NCBI GenBank assembly: GCA_963789175.1
Contig: CAWBJO010000006.1
Span: 372,001 to 436,000 of the forward strand
DNA: 64,000 nucleotides
From: CAWBJO01 sp963789175
GTDB lineage: Bacteria > Pseudomonadota > Alphaproteobacteria > Rhizobiales > Aestuariivirgaceae
Direction of reading: 5' to 3'
Shown here: one piece after another, positions 1-8,307 of the stretch
Layout: each line of letters begins with the position of its first letter
How positions within the stretch are numbered: the stretch's first letter is position 1
Made by a program: the position numbers and the translations under genes
Notes under the pieces: generated by a model
What the model was told of the DNA's origin: nothing
The model's database searches: none
The model's input: the letters and a program-made list of their open reading frames with translations, nothing else

Positions 1-342
1 GGCGACGCTGTTGAAAAACGACGTGATCCGCTCGACGCATTTTTCATTGTCCATGGCCTCGGGCAGCGGAACGTCGCCGAGGTCGTTGATCCGGCAGCGT
101 TCCCACGGCGAGAAATCGAAATGCTTGTGGTAGCGCCGATTGTGCGCCGAGACATTGCGGACGGCGCGCGGTCCCAAGTGCTGGTCGCGTTCCGTCGATC
201 CGTTGCCGGAGCTGTGGGGAACGCCGACGAGCGCGATGTCGCAATTGCGCGGGTCGGGGTCGTGAGGGGCACGAAAGAGTGTCGGGACGCCCCACCAATA
301 GAGCGTCTCGAGCATCATCCGGTCGTCGGAATCGAGTGTCAC
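1..342 (-). CDS. speB: Agmatinase family ureohydrolase (N-terminal part, runs off the window edge)
   Basis: The first 114 codons of a ureohydrolase, which hydrolyses agmatine or a related guanidino compound to an amine plus urea. The N-terminus reads LETLYWWGVPTLF, then DIALVGVPHSSGNGSTERD and GPRAVRNVSAHNRRYH, the substrate-side loops typical of this family. The metal-binding histidine and aspartate motifs lie beyond the edge and cannot be checked. I chose the GTG at 342 because it overlaps the stop of the upstream glutathione S-transferase in a GTGA arrangement, which suggests translational coupling; ATG codons at 318 and 315 are alternatives. Which guanidino substrate is used cannot be told from this part. 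The ornithine/lysine decarboxylase at 56 kb would fit a polyamine role. Confidence 0.8.
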   Translation of the reverse strand, partial: MTLDSDDRMMLETLYWWGVPTLFRAPHDPDPRNCDIALVGVPHSSGNGSTERDQHLGPRAVRNVSAHNRRYHKHFDFSPWERCRINDLGDVPLPEAMDNEKCVERITSFFNSVA

Positions 343-989
343 GCGGCAGCGGCCGCGATATCGAGGACGCCATGGGTTTCAAGGGCGGCCTTTAGCTTCG
401 GTCGGGCCCGGACGTGGGCGATCACCCGGGCGATGGCGGGACACCGGGCATGGAGCACCTGCTCGGACGGTAGAGCCCAGACGGCCAGCATGAACAAATA
501 GAGGTCGGCGGCCGAGAATTTTTCGCCGAGAAGAAACGGGCCCTCGCTCTTGAGCTTCGCCTCGACGATGTCGAAGAGCCGGTCGCAATGCTCGACGGCG
601 CGCTGCTTCAAGGCCTCGGTGGCGTCGGCTCCGAGATTGGTGAACGCGCCGGAGTCGGTCGCGATGTTGATCATCGGATAGAGATTCGATGCGAGATAGG
701 CGAGGGCCGAAAGATAGACGGCATGGTCCGCCGTTCCCGGTTTCGGAGCCAGACCCTTGTCGGCGTGGGCGTCGGTCAGGAAAGTCACGATGGCCATCGA
801 CTCGGTGACGACCCGGCCGTCGGTGAGGCCCAGAGTGGGGATGAGATTCAACGGGTTGATGCGCTGATACTCCGGTCCCCGCACCTGCTCGGGCGTGAGC
901 CAGACGTTCTGGTAGGGAACACCGAGCTCCTCCAGCACGAAATGCGGGCCCATGGAGCCCCACCGCTTCACGTTATACAACTTGTACAT
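339..989 (-). CDS. Glutathione S-transferase family protein
   Basis: A 216-residue cytosolic GST-fold protein. It has an N-terminal thioredoxin-like domain (about 1-80) containing the cis-proline region NLIPTL and the glutathione-binding turn VVTESMAI, and a C-terminal all-alpha domain (about 90-205) with the N-capping motif FSAADLYLF. The family conjugates glutathione to electrophiles or acts as a reductase or isomerase. The substrate is unknown. The gene leads a coupled pair with the agmatinase (4-nt GTGA overlap at 339-342) and is divergent from dinB. It is one of three GST genes in the window and is not closely similar to the tandem pair at 26-27.5 kb. Confidence 0.88.
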   Translation of the reverse strand: MYKLYNVKRWGSMGPHFVLEELGVPYQNVWLTPEQVRGPEYQRINPLNLIPTLGLTDGRVVTESMAIVTFLTDAHADKGLAPKPGTADHAVYLSALAYLASNLYPMINIATDSGAFTNLGADATEALKQRAVEHCDRLFDIVEAKLKSEGPFLLGEKFSAADLYLFMLAVWALPSEQVLHARCPAIARVIAHVRARPKLKAALETHGVLDIAAAAA

Positions 990-1082
990 GCCGCTCCCCT
1001 CACTGACCCCGACAAGCTATATGATGGCCAGTGGGGCGCGCAACCGCGGGAACTTCGATTGTCCTCAGCAGGGCCCGTAGCC

Positions 1083-2417
1083 ATGCCGACAGACGTGCCG
1101 AGCGAGACCGGTGAAGGACGCGGCTTCTGCCGCGATTGCCTCCAAGAGGTGGACGGCACCGCGTCGAGGTGCCGCGCCTGTCACGGTCCGCGGTTGCTGA
1201 GGCATCCGGAGCTCACTGGGCTCGCCATCGCGCATCTCGACTGCGATGCGTTCTATGCGGCGGTCGAGAAGCGCGACAACCCGGAGCTCCGCGACCTTCC
1301 GGTGATCATCGGGGGCGGCAAGCGGGGCGTAGTGTCGACGGCCTGCTACATCGCGCGCATCAGCGGCGTGAAGTCCGCCATGCCGATGTTCGAGGCCCGG
1401 AAGCTTTGCCCCGACGCCATCGTGATCAGCCCCCGAATGGACCGGTATGTGGAAGTCGGACGCGAGGTGCGGCAGATCATGCTCGAGTTCACGCCGCTGG
1501 TCGAACCGGTGTCGATCGACGAGGCATTCCTCGACCTCTCGGGCACCGAAAGACTGCACAAGGCCTGCCCTGCCCTGGCGCTGGCCCGAATGGCGAGCCG
1601 CATCGAACAGGACATCGGCATCACGGTCTCGATCGGGCTCTCCTACAACAAGTACCTGGCGAAAGTCGCGTCCGACCTCGACAAACCGCGCGGTTTCTCG
1701 GTGCTCGGGCGCGCCGATGCGCAATCGTTCCTGGCAAGCCGGCCGGTCTCGCTGATCTGGGGGGTCGGGAAGGTCACCCAGGAGACGCTGGCGCGGAACG
1801 GCATCACCACCATCGGCCAGCTGCAGAAGCTCAGCAAGAGCGACCTCACCCGGGCCTACGGGGCGCTCGGACCGCGCCTGTTCCATCTGGCGCGCGGCGA
1901 GGACGCCAGACGGGTTTCGATCGACGACGACACAAAGAGCATCGGATCCGAAACGACGTTCTTCGAGGACCTGTCCGACCTGAAGAAGCTCGAACGCCTG
2001 CTGTGGCGGCAGGCCGAGCGCGTATCGGCCCGAGCCAAGCGCGCCGGACTGGCCGGATCCACGGTCACACTCAAACTGAAGACGACGGATTTCAAGCTCA
2101 GGACGCGGAGCCGGTCGCTCTCGGATCCGACCCAGCTTGCCGAACGCATCTACGAAGCCGCACGCCGGCTTTTGGAGAACGAGGCGGACGGAACTCGCTA
2201 CAGGCTGCTCGGCGTCAGCATCTCCACCCTGTCGCCGGCCACGCAGGATGCCGAGCTATCCGATCTCGACCTGCGGCTCGGCATGCGGGCCCGGGCGGAA
2301 CGGGCGATGGACAAGCTCAAGAGCAAGTTCGGACGCAAGGCGGTCGAGAAGGGGCTGGCCTTCGAGGTGACGCCGGAGCATGAGCCGGAACCGTCCGAGA
2401 GGGATCTCGACGACTAG
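1083..2417 (+). CDS. dinB: DNA polymerase IV (Y family) with N-terminal zinc finger
   Basis: A 444-residue error-prone translesion polymerase. Residues 16-33 hold four cysteines as CxxC and CxxC, a zinc-ribbon-like addition ahead of the polymerase core known from some alphaproteobacterial DinB proteins. The palm carries catalytic Asp53 (HLDCDAFYA) and Asp146-Glu147 in SIDEAF, followed by the helix-hairpin-helix thumb and the little-finger domain. The reading frame is open upstream to 588, but that stretch lies antisense to the GST gene, so I start at ATG 1083, just before the finger. The acidic C-terminus shows no obvious sliding-clamp peptide. The gene converges with eipB and their stop codons overlap by 3-4 nt (CTAG). 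No LexA box was identified upstream by eye. Confidence 0.92.
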   Translation: MPTDVPSETGEGRGFCRDCLQEVDGTASRCRACHGPRLLRHPELTGLAIAHLDCDAFYAAVEKRDNPELRDLPVIIGGGKRGVVSTACYIARISGVKSAMPMFEARKLCPDAIVISPRMDRYVEVGREVRQIMLEFTPLVEPVSIDEAFLDLSGTERLHKACPALALARMASRIEQDIGITVSIGLSYNKYLAKVASDLDKPRGFSVLGRADAQSFLASRPVSLIWGVGKVTQETLARNGITTIGQLQKLSKSDLTRAYGALGPRLFHLARGEDARRVSIDDDTKSIGSETTFFEDLSDLKKLERLLWRQAERVSARAKRAGLAGSTVTLKLKTTDFKLRTRSRSLSDPTQLAERIYEAARRLLENEADGTRYRLLGVSISTLSPATQDAELSDLDLRLGMRARAERAMDKLKSKFGRKAVEKGLAFEVTPEHEPEPSERDLDD

Positions 2418-3256
2418 CGGCAGGCCTCGGTCTTCCCGTATTCGAGCTTGGCGAGATCGGCCTTCAAGGAATAGTCGCCATAGTCGATGGTCATGTCGCC
2501 GGATACACCGTTGGCGAACATCTCGAACTGCATCTGGTAACTCGGCGTGCCCTCGACATGCTTGCCATCGTCCGGGTCGTAGAAGCTGATGGCGACCGGC
2601 CAGGCGGGCACCGCGCTCAGCTTCGCTGCATCGCCGGTCTTCAGCGTCGTCAGCTGCTTTGCGGGTTTGCGGCGCGGGCCGATGAAGCTGATCGCCGTAT
2701 AGGCCTTCGATCCTTCGGAACCGTCGAAGACGACGCTCTTGTCGCGCTGCCGGTTGCGGTCGGCGGTGCTCACCAGCTTCTTCAGGTGGGCGATGGGGAA
2801 AATGGTGCCGCGCGCCAGCTCGAACGTCTGGCCGTCAGGCTGCTCCATCTGTCCATGAACGCGCCCGCTCGTCTCGATGGTCGCGTCGACACGGGCTTCG
2901 GTATCGAGAGCGTTGTCGACGAAATGGCGCTGGGTCACGCGCAACTCGCGGTTGGAGCTCGATTCCCACGTGGAGCTTTGCGTATCGAGTAGCCGGACGC
3001 TCTGGTCCTCACTGATGAACTGGCTCACCATCCGAAAATTGACGGTCCAGTCGCTGCAGTCCGAGCCGGCCAGCTCGAGTACGAGCCTTCCCCTGACGCC
3101 CGACAGCCCCAGGCGATCCTCGGCCCGCGCCAGCGATACGTCATAGACGGCGACGTGCGCCTGCAATGGCATCGGGGCGGCCCCGGCCGGACCCCCGAGG
3201 AGACCGCCGCACAAGGCGGTGAGGGTCGCTGCGAATACGCGCTGGGTCGGCGTCAC
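2414..3256 (-). CDS. eipB: Cell envelope integrity protein EipB (DUF1849)
   Basis: A 280-residue exported protein of the DUF1849/EipB family, which in Brucella is a periplasmic beta-spiral protein needed for envelope integrity. A signal peptide of about 26 residues ends near GPAGAA. The mature part is rich in beta-type segments and has Cys67 (GSDCSDW) and Cys279 (TEACR, next to the last residue), matching the conserved disulfide that links the start and end of the fold. The start is GTG 3256, because an AGGAG sits about 10 nt upstream and the signal peptide follows directly; the frame is open upstream to 3361. It is divergently transcribed from the hydroxyacid dehydrogenase, with 96 nt between them. 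Confidence 0.88.
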   Translation of the reverse strand: MTPTQRVFAATLTALCGGLLGGPAGAAPMPLQAHVAVYDVSLARAEDRLGLSGVRGRLVLELAGSDCSDWTVNFRMVSQFISEDQSVRLLDTQSSTWESSSNRELRVTQRHFVDNALDTEARVDATIETSGRVHGQMEQPDGQTFELARGTIFPIAHLKKLVSTADRNRQRDKSVVFDGSEGSKAYTAISFIGPRRKPAKQLTTLKTGDAAKLSAVPAWPVAISFYDPDDGKHVEGTPSYQMQFEMFANGVSGDMTIDYGDYSLKADLAKLEYGKTEACR

Positions 3257-3352
3257 GATTGCAAATCTCCTGAAGCGGTGTTTGAGATCATGGGTAGGAC
3301 ATTGACCGCATCGCGGCAATTCTTTTGCAAGAAGGACGAAAACCCCGCCAAC

Positions 3353-4318
3353 ATGGTCCAAAAACCCAAAATCTGCGTTACCAGGAAGCTTCCCGACAAG
3401 GTGGAAGAACGGATCCGGTCGCTGTTCGTTCCCCTCCTCAACCCGGACGACCGGGTCACCACGGCTGAGGAAGTCCTTGAAAAAACCGCTGGTTACGACG
3501 GCCTGCTGGTCACGCCGGCGGAAAAGTTCACCGGTCCCGTGATCGAGCGTTTACCGGGCAGCATCCGCATACTGGCGACGTTCTCGGTGGGCTTCGACCA
3601 CATCGACATCGCCGCGGCGAGGTCGCGCGGGCTGGTCGTCACCAACACGCCGGACGTGCTCACCGATGCCACGGCCGACATCGCCATGCTCCTCATTCTC
3701 GGCGCGGCGCGCGGCGCATCATGGGGCGAGCGGATGGTGCGCGAGAACCGATGGACGTCGTGGTCGCCGACCCATCCTCTGGGGTTCGACGTCACCGGAC
3801 GGCGCCTAGGCATCGTCGGCATGGGGCGGATCGGCCAAGCGCTCGCCAAGCGGGCGCGGGCGTTCGACATGGAGGTCCACTATTTCAACCGCCGGCGCCT
3901 CGCTCCCGAGCTCGAGCACGGGGCCCGCTACCATTCGACTCTGGCGGCCATGCTGCCGCACTGCGACTTCCTGTCGATCAACTGCGCGTCGACGGCAGAG
4001 ACGCGCGGAATGATCAACGCCGACGTCATCGCGCAGCTGCCGCGCAACTCGATCATCGTGAATTCGGCGCGCGGCGACATCGTCAACGACGACGACCTGA
4101 TCACCGCATTGCGGGAGGGGAAGCTGGCGGCGGCCGGACTCGACGTCTTCCGCAACGAACCCAACATCGATCCGCGCTATCGGGAGCTCGACAACGTCTT
4201 TCTTCTCCCCCATCTCGGGAGCGCCACACGCAACACCCGCATCGGCATGGGAATGCGTGCCGTCGACAATCTCGAACAGTTCTTTCGCGGCGAAAGGCCG
4301 CGAGACCAGCTGACATGA
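3353..4318 (+). CDS. D-2-hydroxyacid dehydrogenase (glyoxylate/hydroxypyruvate reductase type)
   Basis: A 321-residue NAD(P)-dependent oxidoreductase of the D-isomer 2-hydroxyacid family. The Rossmann motif GMGRIG lies at 156-161. Strand beta-2 ends in NRRR (179-182), an arginine-rich loop that usually binds the 2'-phosphate of NADPH. The catalytic triad is visible as Arg240 (NSARGDIV), Glu269 (RNEPN) and His287 (LLPHLGS). These features fit the glyoxylate and hydroxypyruvate reductases, which return these acids to glycolate and glycerate. The exact substrate is inference. I start at ATG 3353 because the preceding open frame overlaps the eipB start region and has no family similarity. Confidence 0.9.
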   Translation: MVQKPKICVTRKLPDKVEERIRSLFVPLLNPDDRVTTAEEVLEKTAGYDGLLVTPAEKFTGPVIERLPGSIRILATFSVGFDHIDIAAARSRGLVVTNTPDVLTDATADIAMLLILGAARGASWGERMVRENRWTSWSPTHPLGFDVTGRRLGIVGMGRIGQALAKRARAFDMEVHYFNRRRLAPELEHGARYHSTLAAMLPHCDFLSINCASTAETRGMINADVIAQLPRNSIIVNSARGDIVNDDDLITALREGKLAAAGLDVFRNEPNIDPRYRELDNVFLLPHLGSATRNTRIGMGMRAVDNLEQFFRGERPRDQLT

Positions 4319-4403
4319 CGCGGCGCCGGCTCTTTGCGTTCCGCGCCGGCTATGCTATCGCCCGCCGCACCTGTATCGATGTCTTTGCACCCAAGGAGTG
4401 AAA

Positions 4404-4868
4404 ATGACGAGTATCGACGCGCGCCTCAAGGAACTTGGAATCGAGCTGCCCCAGCCGGCAAAGCCGGTTGCGAACTACGTGCCCTGGGTGAGGACGGGCA
4501 ACCTCGTGTTCACGGCCGGCCAGGTGCCGCTGAAGGACGGCAAGATCGAATATCAGGGTAAGATCGGGCGCGAGTTCACCGTCGAGGAAGGCGCGGCGGC
4601 GGCGCGCCAGTGCGCCATCAACATCCTGGCCCAGGTGAAGGACGCGTGCGGCGGGAACCTCGAGAAGGTGAAACGGTGCGTGAAGGTCGTCGGCTTCGTG
4701 AACGGCGTGCCGGAGTTCGCCGACCATCCGAAGGTGATCAACGGCGCCTCCGACCTCCTGGTCTCGGTGCTCGGCGATCGCGGCAAGCATGCCCGCTCGG
4801 CGGTCGGCTCCGGCTCGCTGCCGGTCAATGTCGCCGTCGAGGTCGAGGCGATCTTCGAAGTCGAGTAG
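4404..4868 (+). CDS. RidA/YjgF family protein (154-residue subgroup)
   Basis: A small trimeric RidA-fold protein. RidA enzymes hydrolyse reactive enamine/imine intermediates of amino acid metabolism, but this longer subgroup (about 150 residues, with NYVPWVRTGN and FTAGQVP near the N-terminus) is mostly uncharacterised. The C-terminal LPVNVAVEVEAIFEV strand is typical. The ATG at 4404 follows AAGGAG with a 5-nt spacer and is preferred over an in-frame GTG at 4398 that lies inside the Shine-Dalgarno sequence. The gene starts a same-strand run with the phosphodiesterase (13-nt gap), the acetyltransferase and the HIT gene, probably one transcript. Confidence 0.9.
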   Translation: MTSIDARLKELGIELPQPAKPVANYVPWVRTGNLVFTAGQVPLKDGKIEYQGKIGREFTVEEGAAAARQCAINILAQVKDACGGNLEKVKRCVKVVGFVNGVPEFADHPKVINGASDLLVSVLGDRGKHARSAVGSGSLPVNVAVEVEAIFEVE

Positions 4869-4881
4869 CGCGGGTTCGCCC

Positions 4882-5640
4882 ATGCGGCCGAGTCTGGCGG
4901 CGAGAGGGCTGGAATGGCTGACGGCAGTCCCGATCACGCATCGCGGACTGCATGACGGCGGCGTGACAATTCTCGAGAATACGCTCCCGGCGTTCGCAGC
5001 GTCCGTGGCCAAGGGCTATTCCATCGAATGCGACGTCCAAGTGACGGCGGACGGCGAGGCGGTCGTCTTTCATGACGATACGCTTGGCCGGGTGGCCGAT
5101 GCCGACGGGCCAGTTGCGGACCGCACGACCAGGGAATTGCAAGCTCTCGCCCTGAAGCTAACGCAGGCTCGGATTCCAACCTTCGAAGAGGCGCTGGAGC
5201 TGGTCGACGGCCGCGTTCCCATGGTCGTCGAACTGAAGTCGCTGTGGAACGGCGATACCAGGCTTGCAGAGCGCGTGGTCGAAGTCGCCCAGGGTTACGG
5301 CGGCAAGCTTGCGTTCATGTCCTTCGATCCCGTGCAGGTCGAAGCCGTGGCGTGGGCGGCACCCGACCTGCCGCGCGGCATCGTCGCCGACCGGGTCACG
5401 CATCCCTATTGGAACAAGATGCCGTTCGGCAAGCGGCTCGAGCTCAGGCATTTCACCCACTGGAACCGGACTCGGCCGCACTTCGTTTCCTTCGACGCCG
5501 GAGGCCTGCCGTGGGGGCCGGTGCGGCAGGTGCGCGCATCGGGCTTGCCAGTCATCACATGGACGATACGCTCGCGGGAACAGGCATCGGAGGCGCTGCG
5601 CCATTGCGATCAAATCACCTTCGAGGGATATCTCCCCTGA
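4882..5640 (+). CDS. Glycerophosphodiester phosphodiesterase family protein
   Basis: A 252-residue TIM-barrel phosphodiesterase of the GDPD family, which cleaves glycerophosphodiesters from phospholipid turnover into glycerol 3-phosphate and an alcohol. The signature residues are present: His20-Arg21 (THRG), Glu49 and Asp51 (ECDVQ), and the general acid/base His64 (VFHDDTLGR), with a metal-side ELK near residue 119. No signal peptide is seen, so it is probably cytoplasmic. I start at ATG 4882, 13 nt after the RidA stop. The barrel begins at PITHRG, so a longer N-terminus is not needed. The next gene starts 7 nt after its stop. Confidence 0.9.
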   Translation: MRPSLAARGLEWLTAVPITHRGLHDGGVTILENTLPAFAASVAKGYSIECDVQVTADGEAVVFHDDTLGRVADADGPVADRTTRELQALALKLTQARIPTFEEALELVDGRVPMVVELKSLWNGDTRLAERVVEVAQGYGGKLAFMSFDPVQVEAVAWAAPDLPRGIVADRVTHPYWNKMPFGKRLELRHFTHWNRTRPHFVSFDAGGLPWGPVRQVRASGLPVITWTIRSREQASEALRHCDQITFEGYLP

Positions 5641-5647
5641 GGCCCGG

Positions 5648-6799
5648 GTGAGAATTCGGATCGTCCAGTCGGTCACGGACGTCGATCCGGAGTCCTGGAA
5701 CGCGCTCGCCAATCCGCAACACCGCGCCTACAACCCTTTCATCGATCATGCTTTCCTGAGCGCGCTCGAAAAATCCGGCTCGGCGACGCGGTCGACGGGG
5801 TGGTTCGGCCACCACATGGTCATGGAGGACGCGGCCGGCGCCATCTGCGGCATTCTCCCGTGCTACGTGAAGTCGCACAGCAGCGGCGAATACGTCTTCG
5901 ACCATGGCTGGGCCGAAGCCTATGAACGAGCCGGCGAAAACTACTATCCGAAATTCCAGGCCAGCGTTCCCTTCACACCCGTAACGGGGCGGCGACTCCT
6001 GGCCAAGGCGGGCGCCGAGGAAGCCGGACTCCAGCGCATGCTGCTCAAAGCGGCGCACGAAGTCTGCGTTGGACGCGGACTCTCGTCGCTGCACATCACG
6101 TTCCTCCCCGAAGAGGAATCGAAGCTCGCCGCGGCAGAAGGCTACCTGCAGCGCACCGATACCCAATTTCATTGGCTGAACGACCACTATGGAAGCTTCG
6201 AGGATTTCCTCGCGCGCCTTTCGAGCGCCAAGCGCAAGAACATCCGGAAGGAACGGGACAGCGTGCGTTCCCTCGGGCTCGAATTCGAATGGCTGACGGG
6301 GAAGGACATCCTCGAAAAGCACTGGGACGCGTTCTTCGCGTTCTACATGGACACCGGGTCGCGCAAATGGGGCTCGCCCTATCTGAAACGGGCGTTCTTC
6401 AGCCTGATCGGCCAGTCGATGGCGGACCGGATCCTGCTCATCCTGTGCAAGAGAAAGTCGAAGTACATCGCCGGGGCGCTCAATTTCATCGGCGGCGATA
6501 CGCTCTACGGCCGCAACTGGGGCGCCATCGAGCATCATCATTTCCTTCACTTCGAGACCTGCTACTACCAGGCGATCGACTATGCCATCGCGTCCAAGCT
6601 CGACTGCGTGGAGGCCGGGGCGCAAGGGCCTCATAAGCTGTCGCGAGGATATCTGCCGCGCACGACCTATTCGGCCCACTGCTTCAGCGATCCGCGTCTC
6701 GCACGGGCAGTCGCCGACTATCTCAAGCAGGAGCGCCTGGCGGTCGAGGACGACCAGGAGCTGCTTGCCGCGCACTCACCGTTCCGCAATTCTTCGTAG
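5648..6799 (+). CDS. GNAT-fold / FemAB-like acyltransferase family protein (COG3146, DUF482 type)
   Basis: A 383-residue protein of the COG3146 family, annotated as GNAT N-acetyltransferase or peptidoglycan-biosynthesis-like. Recognisable family segments include YNPFIDHAFLSALE near the start, HITFLPEEE in the middle, and FHWLNDHYGSFEDFL with SSAKRKNIRKER and FETCYYQAIDYAI in the second half. The acyl acceptor is not known. The start is GTG 5648, 7 nt after the phosphodiesterase stop; the frame is open further upstream inside that gene, but the family similarity begins at RIRIVQS. Tight spacing suggests co-expression with its neighbours. Confidence 0.82.
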   Translation: MRIRIVQSVTDVDPESWNALANPQHRAYNPFIDHAFLSALEKSGSATRSTGWFGHHMVMEDAAGAICGILPCYVKSHSSGEYVFDHGWAEAYERAGENYYPKFQASVPFTPVTGRRLLAKAGAEEAGLQRMLLKAAHEVCVGRGLSSLHITFLPEEESKLAAAEGYLQRTDTQFHWLNDHYGSFEDFLARLSSAKRKNIRKERDSVRSLGLEFEWLTGKDILEKHWDAFFAFYMDTGSRKWGSPYLKRAFFSLIGQSMADRILLILCKRKSKYIAGALNFIGGDTLYGRNWGAIEHHHFLHFETCYYQAIDYAIASKLDCVEAGAQGPHKLSRGYLPRTTYSAHCFSDPRLARAVADYLKQERLAVEDDQELLAAHSPFRNSS

Positions 6800-6826
6800 A
6801 CCCCGCATCGCACCGGAAGGAATTCC

Positions 6827-7258
6827 ATGTCCCAATACGATCCCGACAACATCTTCGCCAAGATCATCGCCGGTCAGATTCCGTGTCACAAGGTCTACGA
6901 GGATCGCGATACGCTCGCAATCGTGGATATCATGCCGCAAGGCGAAGGACACACGCTCGTCCTGCCGAAGACGGGGTCGCGGAACCTGCTCGATGCCTCG
7001 GCCCCGTCCCTGACGGCGGCAATCGCGACGACCCAAAAAATCGCCCGGGCAGTGAAGAAGGCCTTCGCGGCCGACGGTGTCACGATCATGCAGTTCAACG
7101 AGGCGTCGGCGGGGCAATCCGTCTTCCACCTGCATTTCCACGTCATCCCGCGATTCGAGGGCGTGGCCCTGCGACCGCATTCCGGCACCATGGCCGATCC
7201 CGAAAAGCTCAAGGTACATGCGAGGAAGATCGCCGACGCGCTCGCCTCAGAGGCGTAG
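6827..7258 (+). CDS. HIT family protein (histidine triad nucleotide-binding hydrolase)
   Basis: A 143-residue protein with the histidine triad His101-x-His103-x-His105 (HLHFHVIPR) near the C-terminal side, preceded by the strand-forming DIMPQGEGHTLVLPK. Members are nucleotide-phosphoramidase or Ap4A-type hydrolases acting in the cytoplasm. The exact substrate is not predictable. An AAGGAA stands 6 nt before ATG 6827. It is the last gene of the 4.4-7.26 kb run. Its 3' end overlaps the convergent azlD gene by 12 nt. Confidence 0.92.
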   Translation: MSQYDPDNIFAKIIAGQIPCHKVYEDRDTLAIVDIMPQGEGHTLVLPKTGSRNLLDASAPSLTAAIATTQKIARAVKKAFAADGVTIMQFNEASAGQSVFHLHFHVIPRFEGVALRPHSGTMADPEKLKVHARKIADALASEA

Positions 7259-7570
7259 CAGCTCCAGGATCATGAGGGTCGCCGCGGCCATGCCGACACC
7301 GGCTTCGATCCGACGTCCGCCGACGTAGAATCCGGCGACCGCGGCCGCGAGCGCAACGGCGCGGCTCAGGAAGGCCGTGTCGGCGAGCATGCCGGACGGG
7401 TCGTAGACGAAACGAACGACGAGTGCCGCGATCAGTGCGGTTGCGACCGACCGCACCCAGAGGAGCAGCGGACCTTCCGGGTCGAAACGGCTGATCGCCA
7501 CGACACCCAGGAAGCGCCAGAGATAGGTCCCTGCGGCGCTCGCCAGCAAAGCTGCCGCCATGCCGTTCAA
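7247..7570 (-). CDS. azlD: AzlD family branched-chain amino acid exporter small subunit
   Basis: A 107-residue, four-helix hydrophobic protein of the AzlD family, the small partner of AzlC in branched-chain amino acid export. AGTYLWRFLG near the N-terminus is the typical AzlD signature. The start is a TTG at 7570: an AAGGAG lies 8 nt upstream, whereas the next ATG (7561) would be 17 nt away. The TTG overlaps the azlC stop as TTGA, so translation is probably coupled. It is the last gene of the clpS-clpA-azlC-azlD transcript. Substrate assignment rests on family knowledge only. Confidence 0.85.
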   Translation of the reverse strand: MNGMAAALLASAAGTYLWRFLGVVAISRFDPEGPLLLWVRSVATALIAALVVRFVYDPSGMLADTAFLSRAVALAAAVAGFYVGGRRIEAGVGMAAATLMILELLRL

Positions 7571-8298
7571 GCGCCGGTCTCCTTGGCGGGCGGCGCAAGA
7601 ATGAAAGCGACCGTTCCACCTACGAATCCGGCGATGAAGAGATCGAACTCCGGAAGCACATGATTCACCGCCGGGCCCAGAACGACGCCGAAGGCGATCG
7701 CCAGATAGTCGAAGCGCCAGCGGGCGCCGCTCAAGAGCGACGACAGGAAGAAGGCGGGCGTGATGAAGACGAGCGCCGCCGCGACGACGGGCGGCAGCCG
7801 CAACGCGAGCTCGTAGCCGGCAAGGGTGAACAGGACCATGGCGGCGCACAGCGAACATCCGAGCCCCAGTATCCATGGCAGGCGCTGCCGATAGGCGATG
7901 GGTTCGAGCTTCTGGTCGGACAGCAGCCACAGAGTGACGGCAATGAAATGGGCAACGAGAAGCTCAGGGATGCGCGAGGCCTTGGGAAGCCGGCTTCGCG
8001 ACAGGACGAGAATGACGAGCGGCATGAGCCGCACGGCCGTCACGCTCACGGCCAGCGTCGTGGCAATCAGGCCGAGACCGTTGTGGATGGAATCGACGAG
8101 GACGACCTGTCCCGGCAATGCCCAGATCATGGGAACGGTCAGCAGGCCGATGACAAGATCGAATTCTACGCTGCGGAGAAATGCTCCAAAACCGAGGAAC
8201 GATGCCGCCATCACGACACCGGCCGTGCTCAGCGCGACTCTCGCGCCCGCCGGGAAACCGCGCCAATCGTACGAGCTTTCTCCCCCCTCCCCGTCCAC
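7567..8298 (-). CDS. azlC: AzlC family ABC-independent amino acid exporter (large subunit)
   Basis: A 243-residue integral membrane protein with about seven hydrophobic helices and the AzlC family signature near the N-terminus (FPAGARVALSTAGVVMAASFLGFGAFLR in outline), followed by LPGQVVLVD and the HFIAVTLWLL helix. AzlC with AzlD exports branched-chain amino acids or analogues. The start is GTG 8298, 9 nt downstream of the clpA stop and with no strong Shine-Dalgarno. This suggests it depends on read-through from clpA. Pairing an exporter with clpSA is unusual and may be lineage-specific. Confidence 0.83.
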   Translation of the reverse strand: MDGEGGESSYDWRGFPAGARVALSTAGVVMAASFLGFGAFLRSVEFDLVIGLLTVPMIWALPGQVVLVDSIHNGLGLIATTLAVSVTAVRLMPLVILVLSRSRLPKASRIPELLVAHFIAVTLWLLSDQKLEPIAYRQRLPWILGLGCSLCAAMVLFTLAGYELALRLPPVVAAALVFITPAFFLSSLLSGARWRFDYLAIAFGVVLGPAVNHVLPEFDLFIAGFVGGTVAFILAPPAKETGA

Positions 8299-8307
8299 GC
8301 GGCGTCG

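Noticed and set aside
588..1082. Upstream extension of the dinB frame
   Set aside because: It runs antisense through the GST gene and has no similarity to Y-family polymerases; the zinc-finger N-terminus starts at 1083.
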